Below, one piece after another: positions 25,790-34,485 of a stretch of DNA of 64,000 bases. Below the pieces are notes generated by a model. That model was not told the origin of the DNA. It saw only the letters and a program-made list of their open reading frames with translations, and searched no databases. Made by a program: the position numbers and the translations under genes. Within the stretch, counting starts at the first letter, position 1. Each line of letters opens with the position of its first letter. The DNA comes from Candidatus Obscuribacterales bacterium (lineage in GTDB: Bacteria > Cyanobacteriota > Vampirovibrionia > Obscuribacterales > Obscuribacteraceae). The stretch is from the NCBI GenBank assembly GCA_020054205.1, contig JAGVLS010000018.1:124001-188000 (forward strand), given 5' to 3'.

Positions 25790-26556
25790 TCATGACAGAT
25801 TTAAGGCTTAAAGAAATCCCTGATATTGCTAAAACTCAAACAGCGCTTGATTATCATAATATTGAAATTGATCTAGATGGTAAAGAAAATAAAGAGAGTT
25901 TAGTAGATCTTACTGAATACGGTATTGCTTGTAGTTCTATTTATAAAAGACCAGTTGCTCCATATTATCGTTCATTTTCATTAGCTCTTGATACTGTTTT
26001 TGTTCGTGAAACAGTTGCTTGCAAGCTTATTCAAATTAATAAATTACTTACAAATTATAAAGTGGAATTGTTGGCTTTAGATGGATTTAGACCAATTGCT
26101 CTTCAAAGTGAACTTTGGAATCATTTTATTGAAAAAGGGCGTGAAACAATACCAAATGCTAGTGAAGATCAATTAGTTAAATTTGCTGGACAATTTTGTT
26201 CTGACCCACGTGGATTTAAAGAAGATGATTTTCGCACATGGCCTGTACATAATACAGGTGGTGCTATTGATGTAACTTTAAGATCGCTTACAGATAGACA
26301 CCCATTATTTATGGGTAGTATTTTTGATGATGCTGATTCTATTTCATTTACAAGATTTTTTGAAAATATGGAATTAGCGTCGCAATCAGCTTTAGAAGCT
26401 CGTCGTAATCGTCGTCTGCTTTATCATGCTATGGCTATGGAAGGTTTTTCTAATTATCCTTTGGAATGGTGGCATTTTGATTTTGGTACGCAAATGTGGG
26501 TAATGAATGGTGGGCATAATATGCCTGCCTTATATGGGCGAGTTAAGAATTTGTGA
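25777..26556 (+). CDS. VanX/DdpX-like D-alanyl-D-alanine dipeptidase (M15D)
   Basis: Zinc dipeptidase that splits D-Ala-D-Ala. Both metal and catalytic motifs are present: the SxHxxGxAxD block as PVHNTGGAIDVTL, and the Glu/His pair in LEWWHFDF. LLALDGFRPIALQSELW matches the strand before them. It is about 50 residues longer than VanX. The ATG at 25792 (MTDLRLKEI) starts 2 bases after the murB stop and is more likely than 25777. It sits in the murC-murB transcript and ends exactly where the convergent ddl gene ends. Peptidoglycan turnover is the likely role; vancomycin resistance would need a VanH and a D-Lac ligase, which are not here. Confidence 0.82.
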   Translation: MEYIIMTDLRLKEIPDIAKTQTALDYHNIEIDLDGKENKESLVDLTEYGIACSSIYKRPVAPYYRSFSLALDTVFVRETVACKLIQINKLLTNYKVELLALDGFRPIALQSELWNHFIEKGRETIPNASEDQLVKFAGQFCSDPRGFKEDDFRTWPVHNTGGAIDVTLRSLTDRHPLFMGSIFDDADSISFTRFFENMELASQSALEARRNRRLLYHAMAMEGFSNYPLEWWHFDFGTQMWVMNGGHNMPALYGRVKNL

Positions 26557-27792
26557 TTATTTAAATAATGCTTTAAAGCCAATTTCACGTAATGTAGAGA
26601 GCTTAAGGATATGTCTAGCTTCTGCTTGTTCAATTAATTTTGTAATCATGTCTGTGTAAAGCATTTGTGGGTTTGATTTGACCCATAGATAAAAAGCAAG
26701 AGATCCAGGAAGTAAATTAATTTCGTTGAAATATAAAGTATTGGAATTAAGATCGAGCATAAAATCTATTCTTACAACAGCAGCTGAACAACCAATTGCT
26801 TTATAGGCTTTTACTGCATTTTCTTGAGCTAATGATTTGATAGAAGGATCTAAGTCTTGAGGATCAATAATTCTAGCTAAATTAGCCATGCCTGATTGTG
26901 ATAAATCACCTGATTTTTTGCTGCCTCCTCGCATATATTTATCTTCATAAGTTAATTCTCCGCCAGCTGCTGCAACTGGAATTTCAACAACTGAAGCAGT
27001 AATTTCTCCTTGATCAAGAACAGATACGTTAATTTCAATTTTATTATCAAGGCATGGCTCAATAATAACGGCAGTGTCATATTTGGCAGCTTGCACTAAA
27101 GCAGCGTCTAGACTAGGTTCGTCAATTGCTTTAGCTATGCCAATGCTGGAGCCAAGAGTAGCAGGTTTTATAAATAATGGAAATTTATCAAAATCTTTAG
27201 TCTTTAAAATTTTAGATCTCACATTGGCTAAATTATGACCTAAGTTTTTTTGTATTTCTTCTTTAGATATTAATATTGATGGTAAGACAGAAATACCATG
27301 TGCTTCAACTAGTTTTTTACAATGGTATTTACTCATACCAATTGAAGATGATAAAACATCTGAGCCAACATAAGGAATATTGGCTAATTCAAAAAGACCT
27401 TGTATACAACCATCTTCGCCATAGCTGCCATGAAAAGCAGGAAAATAAAGATCTATAGCAATAATGTCTTTGCCTTTGTATGATTCTGGATTTGGCAAAG
27501 CATTGGCATTTGCTTGAAGAACAGCTAAGCCACCAATATCAGGAATTGGCAATAAAACTACTTCATGTACAGAAGATAAAGATTTAGGCATGTTTTTATA
27601 AAAATTGCGATCTAATAATTTATCGCCTAAATACCATTTGCCATTAGGTGCTATATATACAGGAATTGGGCAATATTTTTCTGTATCAATTGCTTTAATA
27701 AGTTGAAGACCAGTAATAATTGAAATTTCATGTTCAACCGAGCGCCCACCAAATAATATTGCTATATTTTTTCTTTTTTCTTGATTAGTCAT
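26557..27792 (-). CDS. ddl: D-alanine--D-alanine ligase
   Basis: ATP-grasp enzyme joining two D-alanines for the pentapeptide. The start KNIAILFGGRSVEHEISIITG, the PAFHGSYGEDGCIQGLFE block, KPATLGSSIGIAKA and INLLPGSLAFYLW are diagnostic. The omega loop reads ELTYEDKYMRGG, close to the D-Ala-D-Ala type (with the Lys-Tyr pair) and unlike D-Ala-D-Lac ligases. It has 411 residues, slightly long, with insertions before the ATP-grasp part. It lies 19 bases after murF and ends next to the VanX-like gene with no bases between. Confidence 0.95.
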   Translation of the reverse strand: MTNQEKRKNIAILFGGRSVEHEISIITGLQLIKAIDTEKYCPIPVYIAPNGKWYLGDKLLDRNFYKNMPKSLSSVHEVVLLPIPDIGGLAVLQANANALPNPESYKGKDIIAIDLYFPAFHGSYGEDGCIQGLFELANIPYVGSDVLSSSIGMSKYHCKKLVEAHGISVLPSILISKEEIQKNLGHNLANVRSKILKTKDFDKFPLFIKPATLGSSIGIAKAIDEPSLDAALVQAAKYDTAVIIEPCLDNKIEINVSVLDQGEITASVVEIPVAAAGGELTYEDKYMRGGSKKSGDLSQSGMANLARIIDPQDLDPSIKSLAQENAVKAYKAIGCSAAVVRIDFMLDLNSNTLYFNEINLLPGSLAFYLWVKSNPQMLYTDMITKLIEQAEARHILKLSTLREIGFKALFK

Positions 27793-27811
27793 TTTTTTGT
27801 TTTTTACTTAT

Positions 27812-29512
27812 TTAAAATTTTGGATTGGCTTCATATAAATCAGGTAAATCATTTTCAATTAGAACAACATCTTTATCTTCACAATAATCAGCTCCTAAGA
27901 AATTAAGAGCATCTTTCATATAAGCAAAAAATTTAAATTTATTGCTGTCCATATTACCTTCTTTTAAGCCAGCAACAAGAGCAGATTTATTTGTATCACC
28001 AACAATTAAGACAAAGTCACAGACAGATGATGCTTTTTTTGCTGCCTTTTGATTTTCACTTTCTTGTTTTTCACCTAATTCAATCATGCCAGGAGTAACA
28101 AGAATTTTCCGTTTGCCAGGAGAATCAGCTAAAACATCTAGAGCAGTTGAAAAACCAACGGGGTTGGAATTAAAAGCATCGTTTAAACGCAATATGGATC
28201 CAGATTTAGTAGCTGTATACTTACCATTTGCAGTATTTATTAAAGAAGAAATAGGTACTGTTTCAGGCTCAAGTCGATTTTTTTCTGGTTTTATATTGGT
28301 AATTGTTGCAAGAACATAATTGGGATTAAATCCAAGAGTGCATGCCATAGAAAAAGCTGCCAATAAATTAGAAAGCATATGTTTGCCAATTAATTTAGTT
28401 GTTCCATGATAACTTTGAGCTTGCCAATCGATAATAAATGATGTTCCTTTATCAATAGGCTTGATATCGTGCATATAAGCATCTAAATTTCCTTTGCTTT
28501 TATCAAGCCCATATAAAACAATTGTTTTTTTAGGGTTTTCTAGAGCCATTTTGCGGCAAAGATCATAATCTCCATTTACTACTAAAATGCCATCATTTGG
28601 GATAGCTTTGGCTAATTCTGACTTTGCTTGGTAAAGAGATTCTAGACTGCCAAATCTCTCAAGATGCATTTCACCTACTGCTGTTACAATGCCAGCATTA
28701 GGTGGAGTAAGTGAGCATAATTTAGATATTGAGCCTTGCTGATATGCACCCATTTCAATTATTGCCTGTTTATGGTATGGCTCAAGTTTTTCCCGTATTT
28801 CTCGTGTGATACCCATATAAGTGTTTATACTTTTACCAGGATAAAAGCTTGGAATCAGACTATTTAAAATTTCGCCTAAGATCATTTTTGTGCTTGTCTT
28901 GCCATAACTACCAGTAATGCCAATAGTAAATGGCTTCATTCTGGCAAATTTATATTTAGCTTCGTCAGCAAATTTAGTTTGAATATTATTTTCTTTATGA
29001 CTAAGTATTGCATTGGCTAGAAGTAAGCTAAACGGGCAAAACTGAATTAAAGCAATCTGGCAAAGCCATATTAAAGGTACGTCTGCTAAAAGGTGGTAAG
29101 AAGATAATGTCAAACAAAGTACAATTAAGACTATGAAATAAATGATGAGAGCTGTGTGATAAATGCGCTCAGCACGAGTAGTCATTTTAAGAGTGATTTT
29201 GCCTGTAGTTTTAGGATCTCCTTCTATGTTGCGTATATAACAAAGTAGAGCTAAGCCCAAAAAACATATAATTGCTGAAAGCCAAAATCCGCCATTTTTT
29301 GAAACTAGTAAAGCTAAATATATAAATAAAGCTGCAAATGTTCCTCTTTTATCAAATGCGGTTTTATGCCAATACCAATTTAAAAAACGAAATGCTTTAT
29401 ATTCTTCTTGTTGGAAGTATTGCAAATATCTAAGTAGCCGTCCTTGAAAAAAATAAGAACCAGCAATAATGCTTATTAAAGTTGGTAACAAACTTATATC
29501 AAACGGTAGCAT
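27812..29512 (-). CDS. murF: MurF-type ligase with an N-terminal membrane domain
   Basis: The C-terminal ~380 residues match UDP-MurNAc-tripeptide--D-Ala-D-Ala ligase: P-loop GSYGKTSTK at 201-209, INTYMGITREI, IIEMGAYQQGSI, VGEMHLERFGSLE, and DAFNSNPVGFSTAL. The first ~170 residues form about five hydrophobic spans (near 10-22, 58-70, 77-92, 119-137, 148-168), absent from classical MurF (about 450 residues). It would hold the ligase at the cytoplasmic face of the membrane. It lies between the hydrolase (14-base overlap) and ddl, whose product is its substrate. Confidence 0.85.
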   Translation of the reverse strand: MLPFDISLLPTLISIIAGSYFFQGRLLRYLQYFQQEEYKAFRFLNWYWHKTAFDKRGTFAALFIYLALLVSKNGGFWLSAIICFLGLALLCYIRNIEGDPKTTGKITLKMTTRAERIYHTALIIYFIVLIVLCLTLSSYHLLADVPLIWLCQIALIQFCPFSLLLANAILSHKENNIQTKFADEAKYKFARMKPFTIGITGSYGKTSTKMILGEILNSLIPSFYPGKSINTYMGITREIREKLEPYHKQAIIEMGAYQQGSISKLCSLTPPNAGIVTAVGEMHLERFGSLESLYQAKSELAKAIPNDGILVVNGDYDLCRKMALENPKKTIVLYGLDKSKGNLDAYMHDIKPIDKGTSFIIDWQAQSYHGTTKLIGKHMLSNLLAAFSMACTLGFNPNYVLATITNIKPEKNRLEPETVPISSLINTANGKYTATKSGSILRLNDAFNSNPVGFSTALDVLADSPGKRKILVTPGMIELGEKQESENQKAAKKASSVCDFVLIVGDTNKSALVAGLKEGNMDSNKFKFFAYMKDALNFLGADYCEDKDVVLIENDLPDLYEANPKF

Positions 29513-30302
29513 TATGTTTTGCCTCTGCCTGGATTTGAAATTGTTTTTTTTGATTGTCTGCAGACAAAAAATTTAAAATATAATGAGCACACAAATGACT
29601 GCCAACATCATTGAAGGGAAAATGGTCTTTGGCTGGTAAAATAATCAGCTTTGAATTTTTTATTAGCTCATGATATTTTTGTGCCATATAAATTGGTGTT
29701 TCGGTATCATCTTCACCCCAAAGCAATAATGTAGGTTTTAAAATTTTTTGAGCAGAAGCAATTGTATTTTCTGTAACTGTTTTAACTAAAATGTTACGCA
29801 TGCGTCCAGGGCTAGCGTTTTTATAATCTCTTGAGCCAAATTTGGCAATAAAATACTTTTCGTAAATTTGACAATTCAAAATTTTGTCAGTGAGTTTTAC
29901 CAATTTGCTTAAGTATTTTACAAAAGAAAAATACAGCTTTTGAGTAAATTTGCTTTGGCGTGGCAAACCACGAGCACCAATTAAAACCAAACGATTGATA
30001 GCTTTCTCATGCTGGCTGGCAAGGCGAATAGCGATGCTACCGCCAAAAGAATGTCCTAAGATGTCAAATTGCTTCAGTCCTTGAGACTGAGCATAATCAA
30101 ATATGGCTTCTGCATACTGGAGAGTATTCCAGTCTGCTTCCGGCAAAGGAGATTGTCCAAAACCGGGCAAATCAATTAAATGTACTTGACAATAATTTCC
30201 TAATAATTCTGCTAATGGTTTCAAGGACTGAAGTGATTGTCCCCAACCATGGAGCATAATTAAAGGATAGCCATCACTTTTACCTATTTTTATTGTATTC
30301 AA
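29499..30302 (-). CDS. alpha/beta-hydrolase
   Basis: A 267-residue hydrolase of the BioH/MenH-like type. LIMLHGWGQ gives the oxyanion HGW at 18-20, GHSFGG the nucleophile Ser85, LLWGEDDTETP the acid Asp, and LPAKDHFPF the His. Substrate cannot be told from sequence. There is no signal peptide. The start is TTG, and a perfect 15-bp palindrome covers it. Its last 14 bases overlap murF, so it is the first gene of the hydrolase-murF-ddl unit; a cell-wall link is suggested by position alone. Confidence 0.8.
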   Translation of the reverse strand: MNTIKIGKSDGYPLIMLHGWGQSLQSLKPLAELLGNYCQVHLIDLPGFGQSPLPEADWNTLQYAEAIFDYAQSQGLKQFDILGHSFGGSIAIRLASQHEKAINRLVLIGARGLPRQSKFTQKLYFSFVKYLSKLVKLTDKILNCQIYEKYFIAKFGSRDYKNASPGRMRNILVKTVTENTIASAQKILKPTLLLWGEDDTETPIYMAQKYHELIKNSKLIILPAKDHFPFNDVGSHLCAHYILNFLSADNQKKQFQIQAEAKHNATV

Positions 30303-30307
30303 TACAA
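30293..30307 (+). repeat. 15-bp palindrome at the hydrolase-murF-ddl start
   Basis: TTGTATT (30293-30299) and AATACAA (30301-30307) are exact reverse complements around one C. The palindrome overlaps the TTG start codon (30300-30302, minus strand) of the first gene of the unit. Its symmetry and place fit an operator for a dimeric repressor, but this is inference. Confidence 0.35.
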
Positions 30308-30358
30308 CCGTCCGAGCAAACTCAACTACAAGGTTACGATGATAATTATATAGCTAAA

Positions 30359-30757
30359 TTAAGAGCCAGCGATTTTATGGCTAAGTGCTGATTTAATGAC
30401 CTTTACAAGCATTTGAGTATTGGCTCCGTCTTTGGAGTAATAACCTTGTACCCCTTTTTCTAGAGCTAAATTAGATATTGTTTCATTCTCAAGTCCTGTC
30501 AATACTACAACAGGTACATTAGGTGCTTTTCTACGAATAGCATCAATTGTAGCTAAACCTGAGCTATCGGGCAGATATAAGTCTAGTAAAATCAAATCAT
30601 AAGTATTGTTAGCTATGCTTTGAAGAGCTTTAGTTAGACTTGGGCTTGCGTGAACTAAAATTTGCATATCAGTAATTTGAGACAATGATTCACGAGTTAA
30701 AAGTGAATCATCACTATCATCCTCGACAAGCAAAATATTGATTTGCTTTTTATCCAT
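30359..30757 (-). CDS. single-domain response regulator
   Basis: Receiver domain without an output domain. Acidic cluster VEDDSDD, phospho-acceptor Asp67 (counted from the longer start) in LILLDLYLPDSSG, and VVVLTG are in place; the conserved Lys is in YYSKDG, without the usual Pro after it. The longest frame starts at 30781, but the ATG at 30757 (MDKKQINILL) has GGAG 10 bases upstream and is preferred. It is the last gene of a histidine kinase - regulator - regulator unit. Confidence 0.88.
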   Translation of the reverse strand: MDKKQINILLVEDDSDDSLLTRESLSQITDMQILVHASPSLTKALQSIANNTYDLILLDLYLPDSSGLATIDAIRRKAPNVPVVVLTGLENETISNLALEKGVQGYYSKDGANTQMLVKVIKSALSHKIAGS

Positions 30758-31202
30758 TAGTGGGTAGCTCCACAATTTCAAACCAATATTTTGTAAGTAC
30801 TGTCATTGTTTCTACTAATTTTTCAAAAGATACCGGCTTGGTTATAAATGAATTCACACCTAGATTGTAAGTTTTTAGTATGTCTTCGTCCGCCTGGGAT
30901 GTAGTGAGTACAACTACAGGTATTTGTTTTAAATTAGGATCTGATTTTAGCTCTTTGAGGGCTTCTCGGCCATCTTTTCTAGGCATATTAAGATCAAGAA
31001 GAATTAGTCCTGGACGAGGAGCTTTACTGCTATCGCTATATTGACCCTTGCCACGTAAATAGTCCAATAATTCTTGTCCATCTTCAACAAAGCGCAAATC
31101 GTTGACTAGCCTTGATTGTTCAAGAGCTTCCTTGGTTAGCATTCTATCTTCTTCATCATCATCAGCCATTAAAATAACGATTGATTTTTTAGCTGCGTTC
31201 AA
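30750..31202 (-). CDS. Rcp1-like response regulator
   Basis: Receiver-only regulator resembling cyanobacterial Rcp1, the partner of phytochrome-type kinases. Features are MADDDEEDR, VEDGQELLDYLRGKGQY, PRPGLILLDLNMPRKDG with Asp70 as phosphate acceptor, VVVLTTSQADEDI, and the ITKPVSFEKLVE end. It overlaps the kinase gene by 14 bases and the next regulator by a few bases, so all three are translated from one message. Signal transfer between these two receivers, with the kinase feeding both, is likely but unproven. Confidence 0.9.
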   Translation of the reverse strand: MNAAKKSIVILMADDDEEDRMLTKEALEQSRLVNDLRFVEDGQELLDYLRGKGQYSDSSKAPRPGLILLDLNMPRKDGREALKELKSDPNLKQIPVVVLTTSQADEDILKTYNLGVNSFITKPVSFEKLVETMTVLTKYWFEIVELPTNG

Positions 31203-32664
31203 TTTGTGTTCCTCCTTTTATCTGGCCCATTGGTAGAGTTACTATAAACTTGGTGCCTTGTCCTTCAATACTTTCAGCAGTGATTTTTCCATTATGCCTT
31301 TCGACAATTCTTTTACAAACAGTAAGTCCAATGCCAGTGCCGCTATATTCGCCTTTGGTGTGCAGACGCTGAAAAGCTCCAAAAATACGTTCTTTATATT
31401 GGTCATCAAAACCTATACCGTTATCTTCTACGATAATTTTAGCCATTAGATTTGAACTTATTCTTTGAGAATTCCTGACGTTATTAGAATTACCAATGGC
31501 TGATATTTTAATGAGTGGCTGTTGATCTGGTTTTTTGTATTTTAAAGCATTACTAATTAAATTTTGAAATAATTGTCGCATCTGTATAGGATCAGCTTCT
31601 ATCACAGGTAAATTGCTAATCTCAACTATAGCTTGAGATATTTCAGATTCGGTTTCTAAATCTGATAATACTTCTTGCACAATGGTTTTTAAATCAACTT
31701 TTTCAAATTGTTTACCAGCAGTTTGTACTCTAGACAAAGTCAATAAACTAGAAATGAGATTTTGCATGCGTATAATAGAGCTAAGCATACGAGCAAGATA
31801 ATCTTTTGCTTTTTCATTTAATACGGATTCAGATTCGTTTTTTAAACGCTCAGAAAATGCTTGTACTTTACGTAATGGCTCTTGTAAGTCATGAGAAACT
31901 ACCATAGCAAATTCTTGCAATTGCTCATTAGATGCTTTCAAATTATTAGTTAATGCAATTAAGTTTTCTTCTGATTCTGTTTTTTCTTTAATGTAAGACC
32001 GTACTAGTGTTATAAAAATAGACATAAGAATAACAATAAGAATTGCCATCATAAGTATTGCAAATAATCCATATTGTGCAGCTGAGCTAGCTTTATCTTG
32101 TCGCATGGATAATAGGATGAGTTCTTCATTTCTAATTTGCGCTAATTCTTGATTGACTTTAGACAATAAGTTCATATTGGCATATTGCCTAAGGATTTTT
32201 TTTAGGGATTCCAAATTGTTATCTTTATGTTCAGCAACGACGTGATTAAGAGCAGCTGTAAATTCTTTGCTTAGTAAGCGCAATTCTAATAAATTTTTTT
32301 GCTGAATTGAGTTGTCTAAAGTTTGTTTTTCTAATTTGTTTAGTTGTGTACTAATTGCACTTTGAATATGTGGGATTTTTGCTAATGATTCTTGGTGGTC
32401 TAAAATCAAATAATTTCTAGCGATAATAAATGCTTCAATATATTTGCCTCTAGTAATTTCTATTTCGTGCAAAACTTCGTATGTGCGATTAACCCGTGTG
32501 CTTGCATTGTGGACAGCAAAATTTTCTTGCAATGAAACAATGATAATAGTAACAAGAGCTATAAAACCAAAAGCTAATAAAGCTAGTGCTCCTATTTTTC
32601 TTCTCATCTGTTGGCAACCTTTATGACAATACAATTCAAATGGTGACAATGAATCATACACCAC
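31189..32664 (-). CDS. membrane sensor histidine kinase (CHASE3-like sensor)
   Basis: Two membrane spans (about 25-45 and 198-222) bracket a helical extracytoplasmic region of about 150 residues that resembles CHASE3 in length and pattern. A linker coiled coil leads to the H box VVSHDLQEPLRKV with His258. The N box NLISNALKYKKPDQ, G1 VEDNGIGFDD, F box IFGAFQRLH and G2 GTGIGLTVCKRI complete the kinase. It belongs to the bacteriophytochrome-like HWE-unrelated class often paired with Rcp1 regulators, and its gene overlaps one. Start may be the internal Met20 (MRRKIGALALL) rather than 32664. Confidence 0.9.
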   Translation of the reverse strand: MVYDSLSPFELYCHKGCQQMRRKIGALALLAFGFIALVTIIIVSLQENFAVHNASTRVNRTYEVLHEIEITRGKYIEAFIIARNYLILDHQESLAKIPHIQSAISTQLNKLEKQTLDNSIQQKNLLELRLLSKEFTAALNHVVAEHKDNNLESLKKILRQYANMNLLSKVNQELAQIRNEELILLSMRQDKASSAAQYGLFAILMMAILIVILMSIFITLVRSYIKEKTESEENLIALTNNLKASNEQLQEFAMVVSHDLQEPLRKVQAFSERLKNESESVLNEKAKDYLARMLSSIIRMQNLISSLLTLSRVQTAGKQFEKVDLKTIVQEVLSDLETESEISQAIVEISNLPVIEADPIQMRQLFQNLISNALKYKKPDQQPLIKISAIGNSNNVRNSQRISSNLMAKIIVEDNGIGFDDQYKERIFGAFQRLHTKGEYSGTGIGLTVCKRIVERHNGKITAESIEGQGTKFIVTLPMGQIKGGTQIERS

Positions 32665-32702
32665 TATTAATTCCTACTCGTTAGATGTTTGTCTAGCTGA
32701 AT

Positions 32703-33659
32703 TTAATTAGTCATGCTAGAAAGCCATTTGCGAAATCTATCAATAATATTGTCAGTGGAATTAGCTTGTACAAATTTATTATCTAATTGTTTTGTATTAG
32801 AAACGTATGCGCTTTGTACTGCCGGTGGCGTTAATTCTGTGGGAATTTGAAAGTCTGGGTGAATTTCTTTGTATATCTTTAAAAATTCAAAACGTGTTTC
32901 ATGGGCAGATGCAAGTCTATCCTTAATATCATGAGAAGTTAATTTGGCAATCAAATCATTTAAAGTCGGTAAAACTTTTGTATTAACTAAAGCTGGTTGG
33001 CAGGTAGTTAAAGGTTTTGGTCTTACTCCAGTCACTAAATGATGGAGTGTAGCTCCTAATGCATAAAGATCACTTCTAATTTCAGGTTTACCAAAATATT
33101 GTTCTGGAGGTGAATAACCAGCAGTTATTACTCTGGTTGCTTCACTTTTAGGCATAAATGATCGAGCAATACCAAAATCAATAAAAATGATACGTCCGTC
33201 TGGAGTAAGCATTAAATTTGATGGTTTCAAATCTCGATAAATTATTGGTGGATTGTGGTTGTGCAAATATTCCAAAACATCACAACATTGTATGCCAATA
33301 CGTACTGTTAATTCTGATGATAATAATCCATGTGTGTTTAATATGGTTTCTAAATTAGAACCAGGTACATAATCCATAACCAAAAAATGTTTTTCATCAT
33401 GAGATGCAAATTCATCTGTTATCCGCACAATACCAGGATGATGCAAACTCTTTAATATGGATATTTCTCTTTTAAATAAACGAACAGCTTCATTTGCTTC
33501 ACTTTCGTCTGTATTTTTATTGACCAATTGTTTGATTACACAAGTTTTACTGCTTTCTTTGTCTTCAGCCAAATAAACAGTACCCATTCCACCACCACCT
33601 AATGGTTGGAGGAAGGTATATCTGGAGCACCAAGAATCTAGATCATTTAAATTAGTCAC
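32703..33659 (-). CDS. soluble Ser/Thr protein kinase
   Basis: PknB-type kinase of 318 residues without membrane span. It has GGGGMGTVYLAED, CVIKQL with the ATP-site Lys, YRDLKPSNLM (again Tyr in place of the HRD His), DFGIARSF and SPPEQYFGK. The C-terminal 60 residues are polar and unassigned. It is similar to the anchored kinase at 15.4 kb in all core motifs but lacks the zinc ribbon. It lies 38 bases upstream of the histidine kinase, so one transcript may link both kinds of phospho-signalling. Confidence 0.9.
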   Translation of the reverse strand: MTNLNDLDSWCSRYTFLQPLGGGGMGTVYLAEDKESSKTCVIKQLVNKNTDESEANEAVRLFKREISILKSLHHPGIVRITDEFASHDEKHFLVMDYVPGSNLETILNTHGLLSSELTVRIGIQCCDVLEYLHNHNPPIIYRDLKPSNLMLTPDGRIIFIDFGIARSFMPKSEATRVITAGYSPPEQYFGKPEIRSDLYALGATLHHLVTGVRPKPLTTCQPALVNTKVLPTLNDLIAKLTSHDIKDRLASAHETRFEFLKIYKEIHPDFQIPTELTPPAVQSAYVSNTKQLDNKFVQANSTDNIIDRFRKWLSSMTN

Positions 33660-33799
33660 AGCGACGACCTACCATCACGTGAAACTCCTGACAAGCTGCA
33701 TAATGATTCTAATGCATAAATCACATTTTCTAACATGCATCTAGACAATATATATATGAAATTAGCTAGCTAACAGATTAAATATTTTGCTTGGGGTGA

Positions 33800-33829
33800 T
33801 TGACATACGTATGTATGGTTTGGTATGCT
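33800..33829 (+). promoter_or_regulatory. ssb: promoter of ssb with palindromic spacer
   Basis: TTGACA (33800-33805) and TATGCT (33824-33829) are 18 bases apart, and TGG before the -10 makes it an extended element. The spacer begins with a perfect 12-bp palindrome, ACATACGTATGT (33803-33814), which overlaps the -35. It is oriented toward ssb, about 110 bases from its start. Confidence 0.65.
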
Positions 33830-33937
33830 TTGCTCATCTCCCCAAATTAAATAAGTAAGTAGCAATAGAAGTGGCAATAAATAGGTCTCTATTTGTAGGC
33901 CGTTTTTATGGAGATATTCATTTTTGGAGGGTTGGTC

Positions 33938-34414
33938 ATGAGTTTAGCAAGTATTTCAATAGTGGGGAATTTGGTAAGGGCACCAGAGCAAATATCTTTT
34001 GCTTCTGGCAAAGTAAAAACAATTATGACTGTGGCCATAAATAATGGTCGGAAAAGTAAATCGGCCGAATCTGAAGAAAAGACAGATGCTGATTTTTATA
34101 AAGTGGAAGTATGGGGAAAGCTTGCTGATTTGACCCATAAATATCTGGATAAAGGAAATCAAGTTGGCGTAAGTGGACGTTTGATTTTTGAGAAATGGCT
34201 GGACAAGCAAGGTGTAAATCGTATGACGCCTGTTGTTCATGCTAGCCAAATTTCATTTCCACCTCGGCTTAAAGTAGTTTCGGATAATGAATGGCAAGAA
34301 GAAATTGTCCAAAATACAATTAGCGGTGAAATGTCGTTTGATGAAGACGATCATTTGCCAGAGGCAAATGATGTACAACCTACAAGCAAAGCTAAAAAGA
34401 AAAAAGCAGTTTAA
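33938..34414 (+). CDS. ssb: single-stranded DNA-binding protein with atypical tail
   Basis: Binds single-stranded DNA in replication and repair. The OB-fold is recognisable: SLASISIVGNLVRAPEQ, TIMTVAINNG, DFYKVEVWGKLADLTHKYLDKGNQVGVSGRL and the following aromatic FEKWLDKQG. The ATG at 33938 has GGAGGG close upstream and begins at the conserved MSLASI; a longer frame from 33908 adds ten unneeded residues. The C-terminus lacks the usual DDDIPF-type acidic tip: DEDDHLPE lies inside, and the protein ends in basic KAKKKKAV. It may be an accessory SSB, or use different partner contacts. Confidence 0.85.
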   Translation: MSLASISIVGNLVRAPEQISFASGKVKTIMTVAINNGRKSKSAESEEKTDADFYKVEVWGKLADLTHKYLDKGNQVGVSGRLIFEKWLDKQGVNRMTPVVHASQISFPPRLKVVSDNEWQEEIVQNTISGEMSFDEDDHLPEANDVQPTSKAKKKKAV

Positions 34415-34447
34415 ATAAGAGCTTGTAAGCATTTGATTTTGAGAAGG

Positions 34448-34482
34448 TTAAAGAGGCAGTTGAATTTCAACTGCCTCTTTAA
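34448..34482 (+). terminator. strong bidirectional hairpin between ssb and tRNA-Arg
   Basis: Bases 34448-34462 and 34468-34482 form a perfect 15-bp stem with an AATTT loop. T residues close the stem in both directions. It sits between the ends of ssb (plus) and tRNA-Arg (minus), so it can end both transcripts. Confidence 0.7.
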
Positions 34483-34485
34483 AAA

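Noticed and set aside
25777..27792. Vancomycin-resistance cassette
   Set aside because: There is no VanH, no sensor pair, and the ligase loop is of the D-Ala-D-Ala type.
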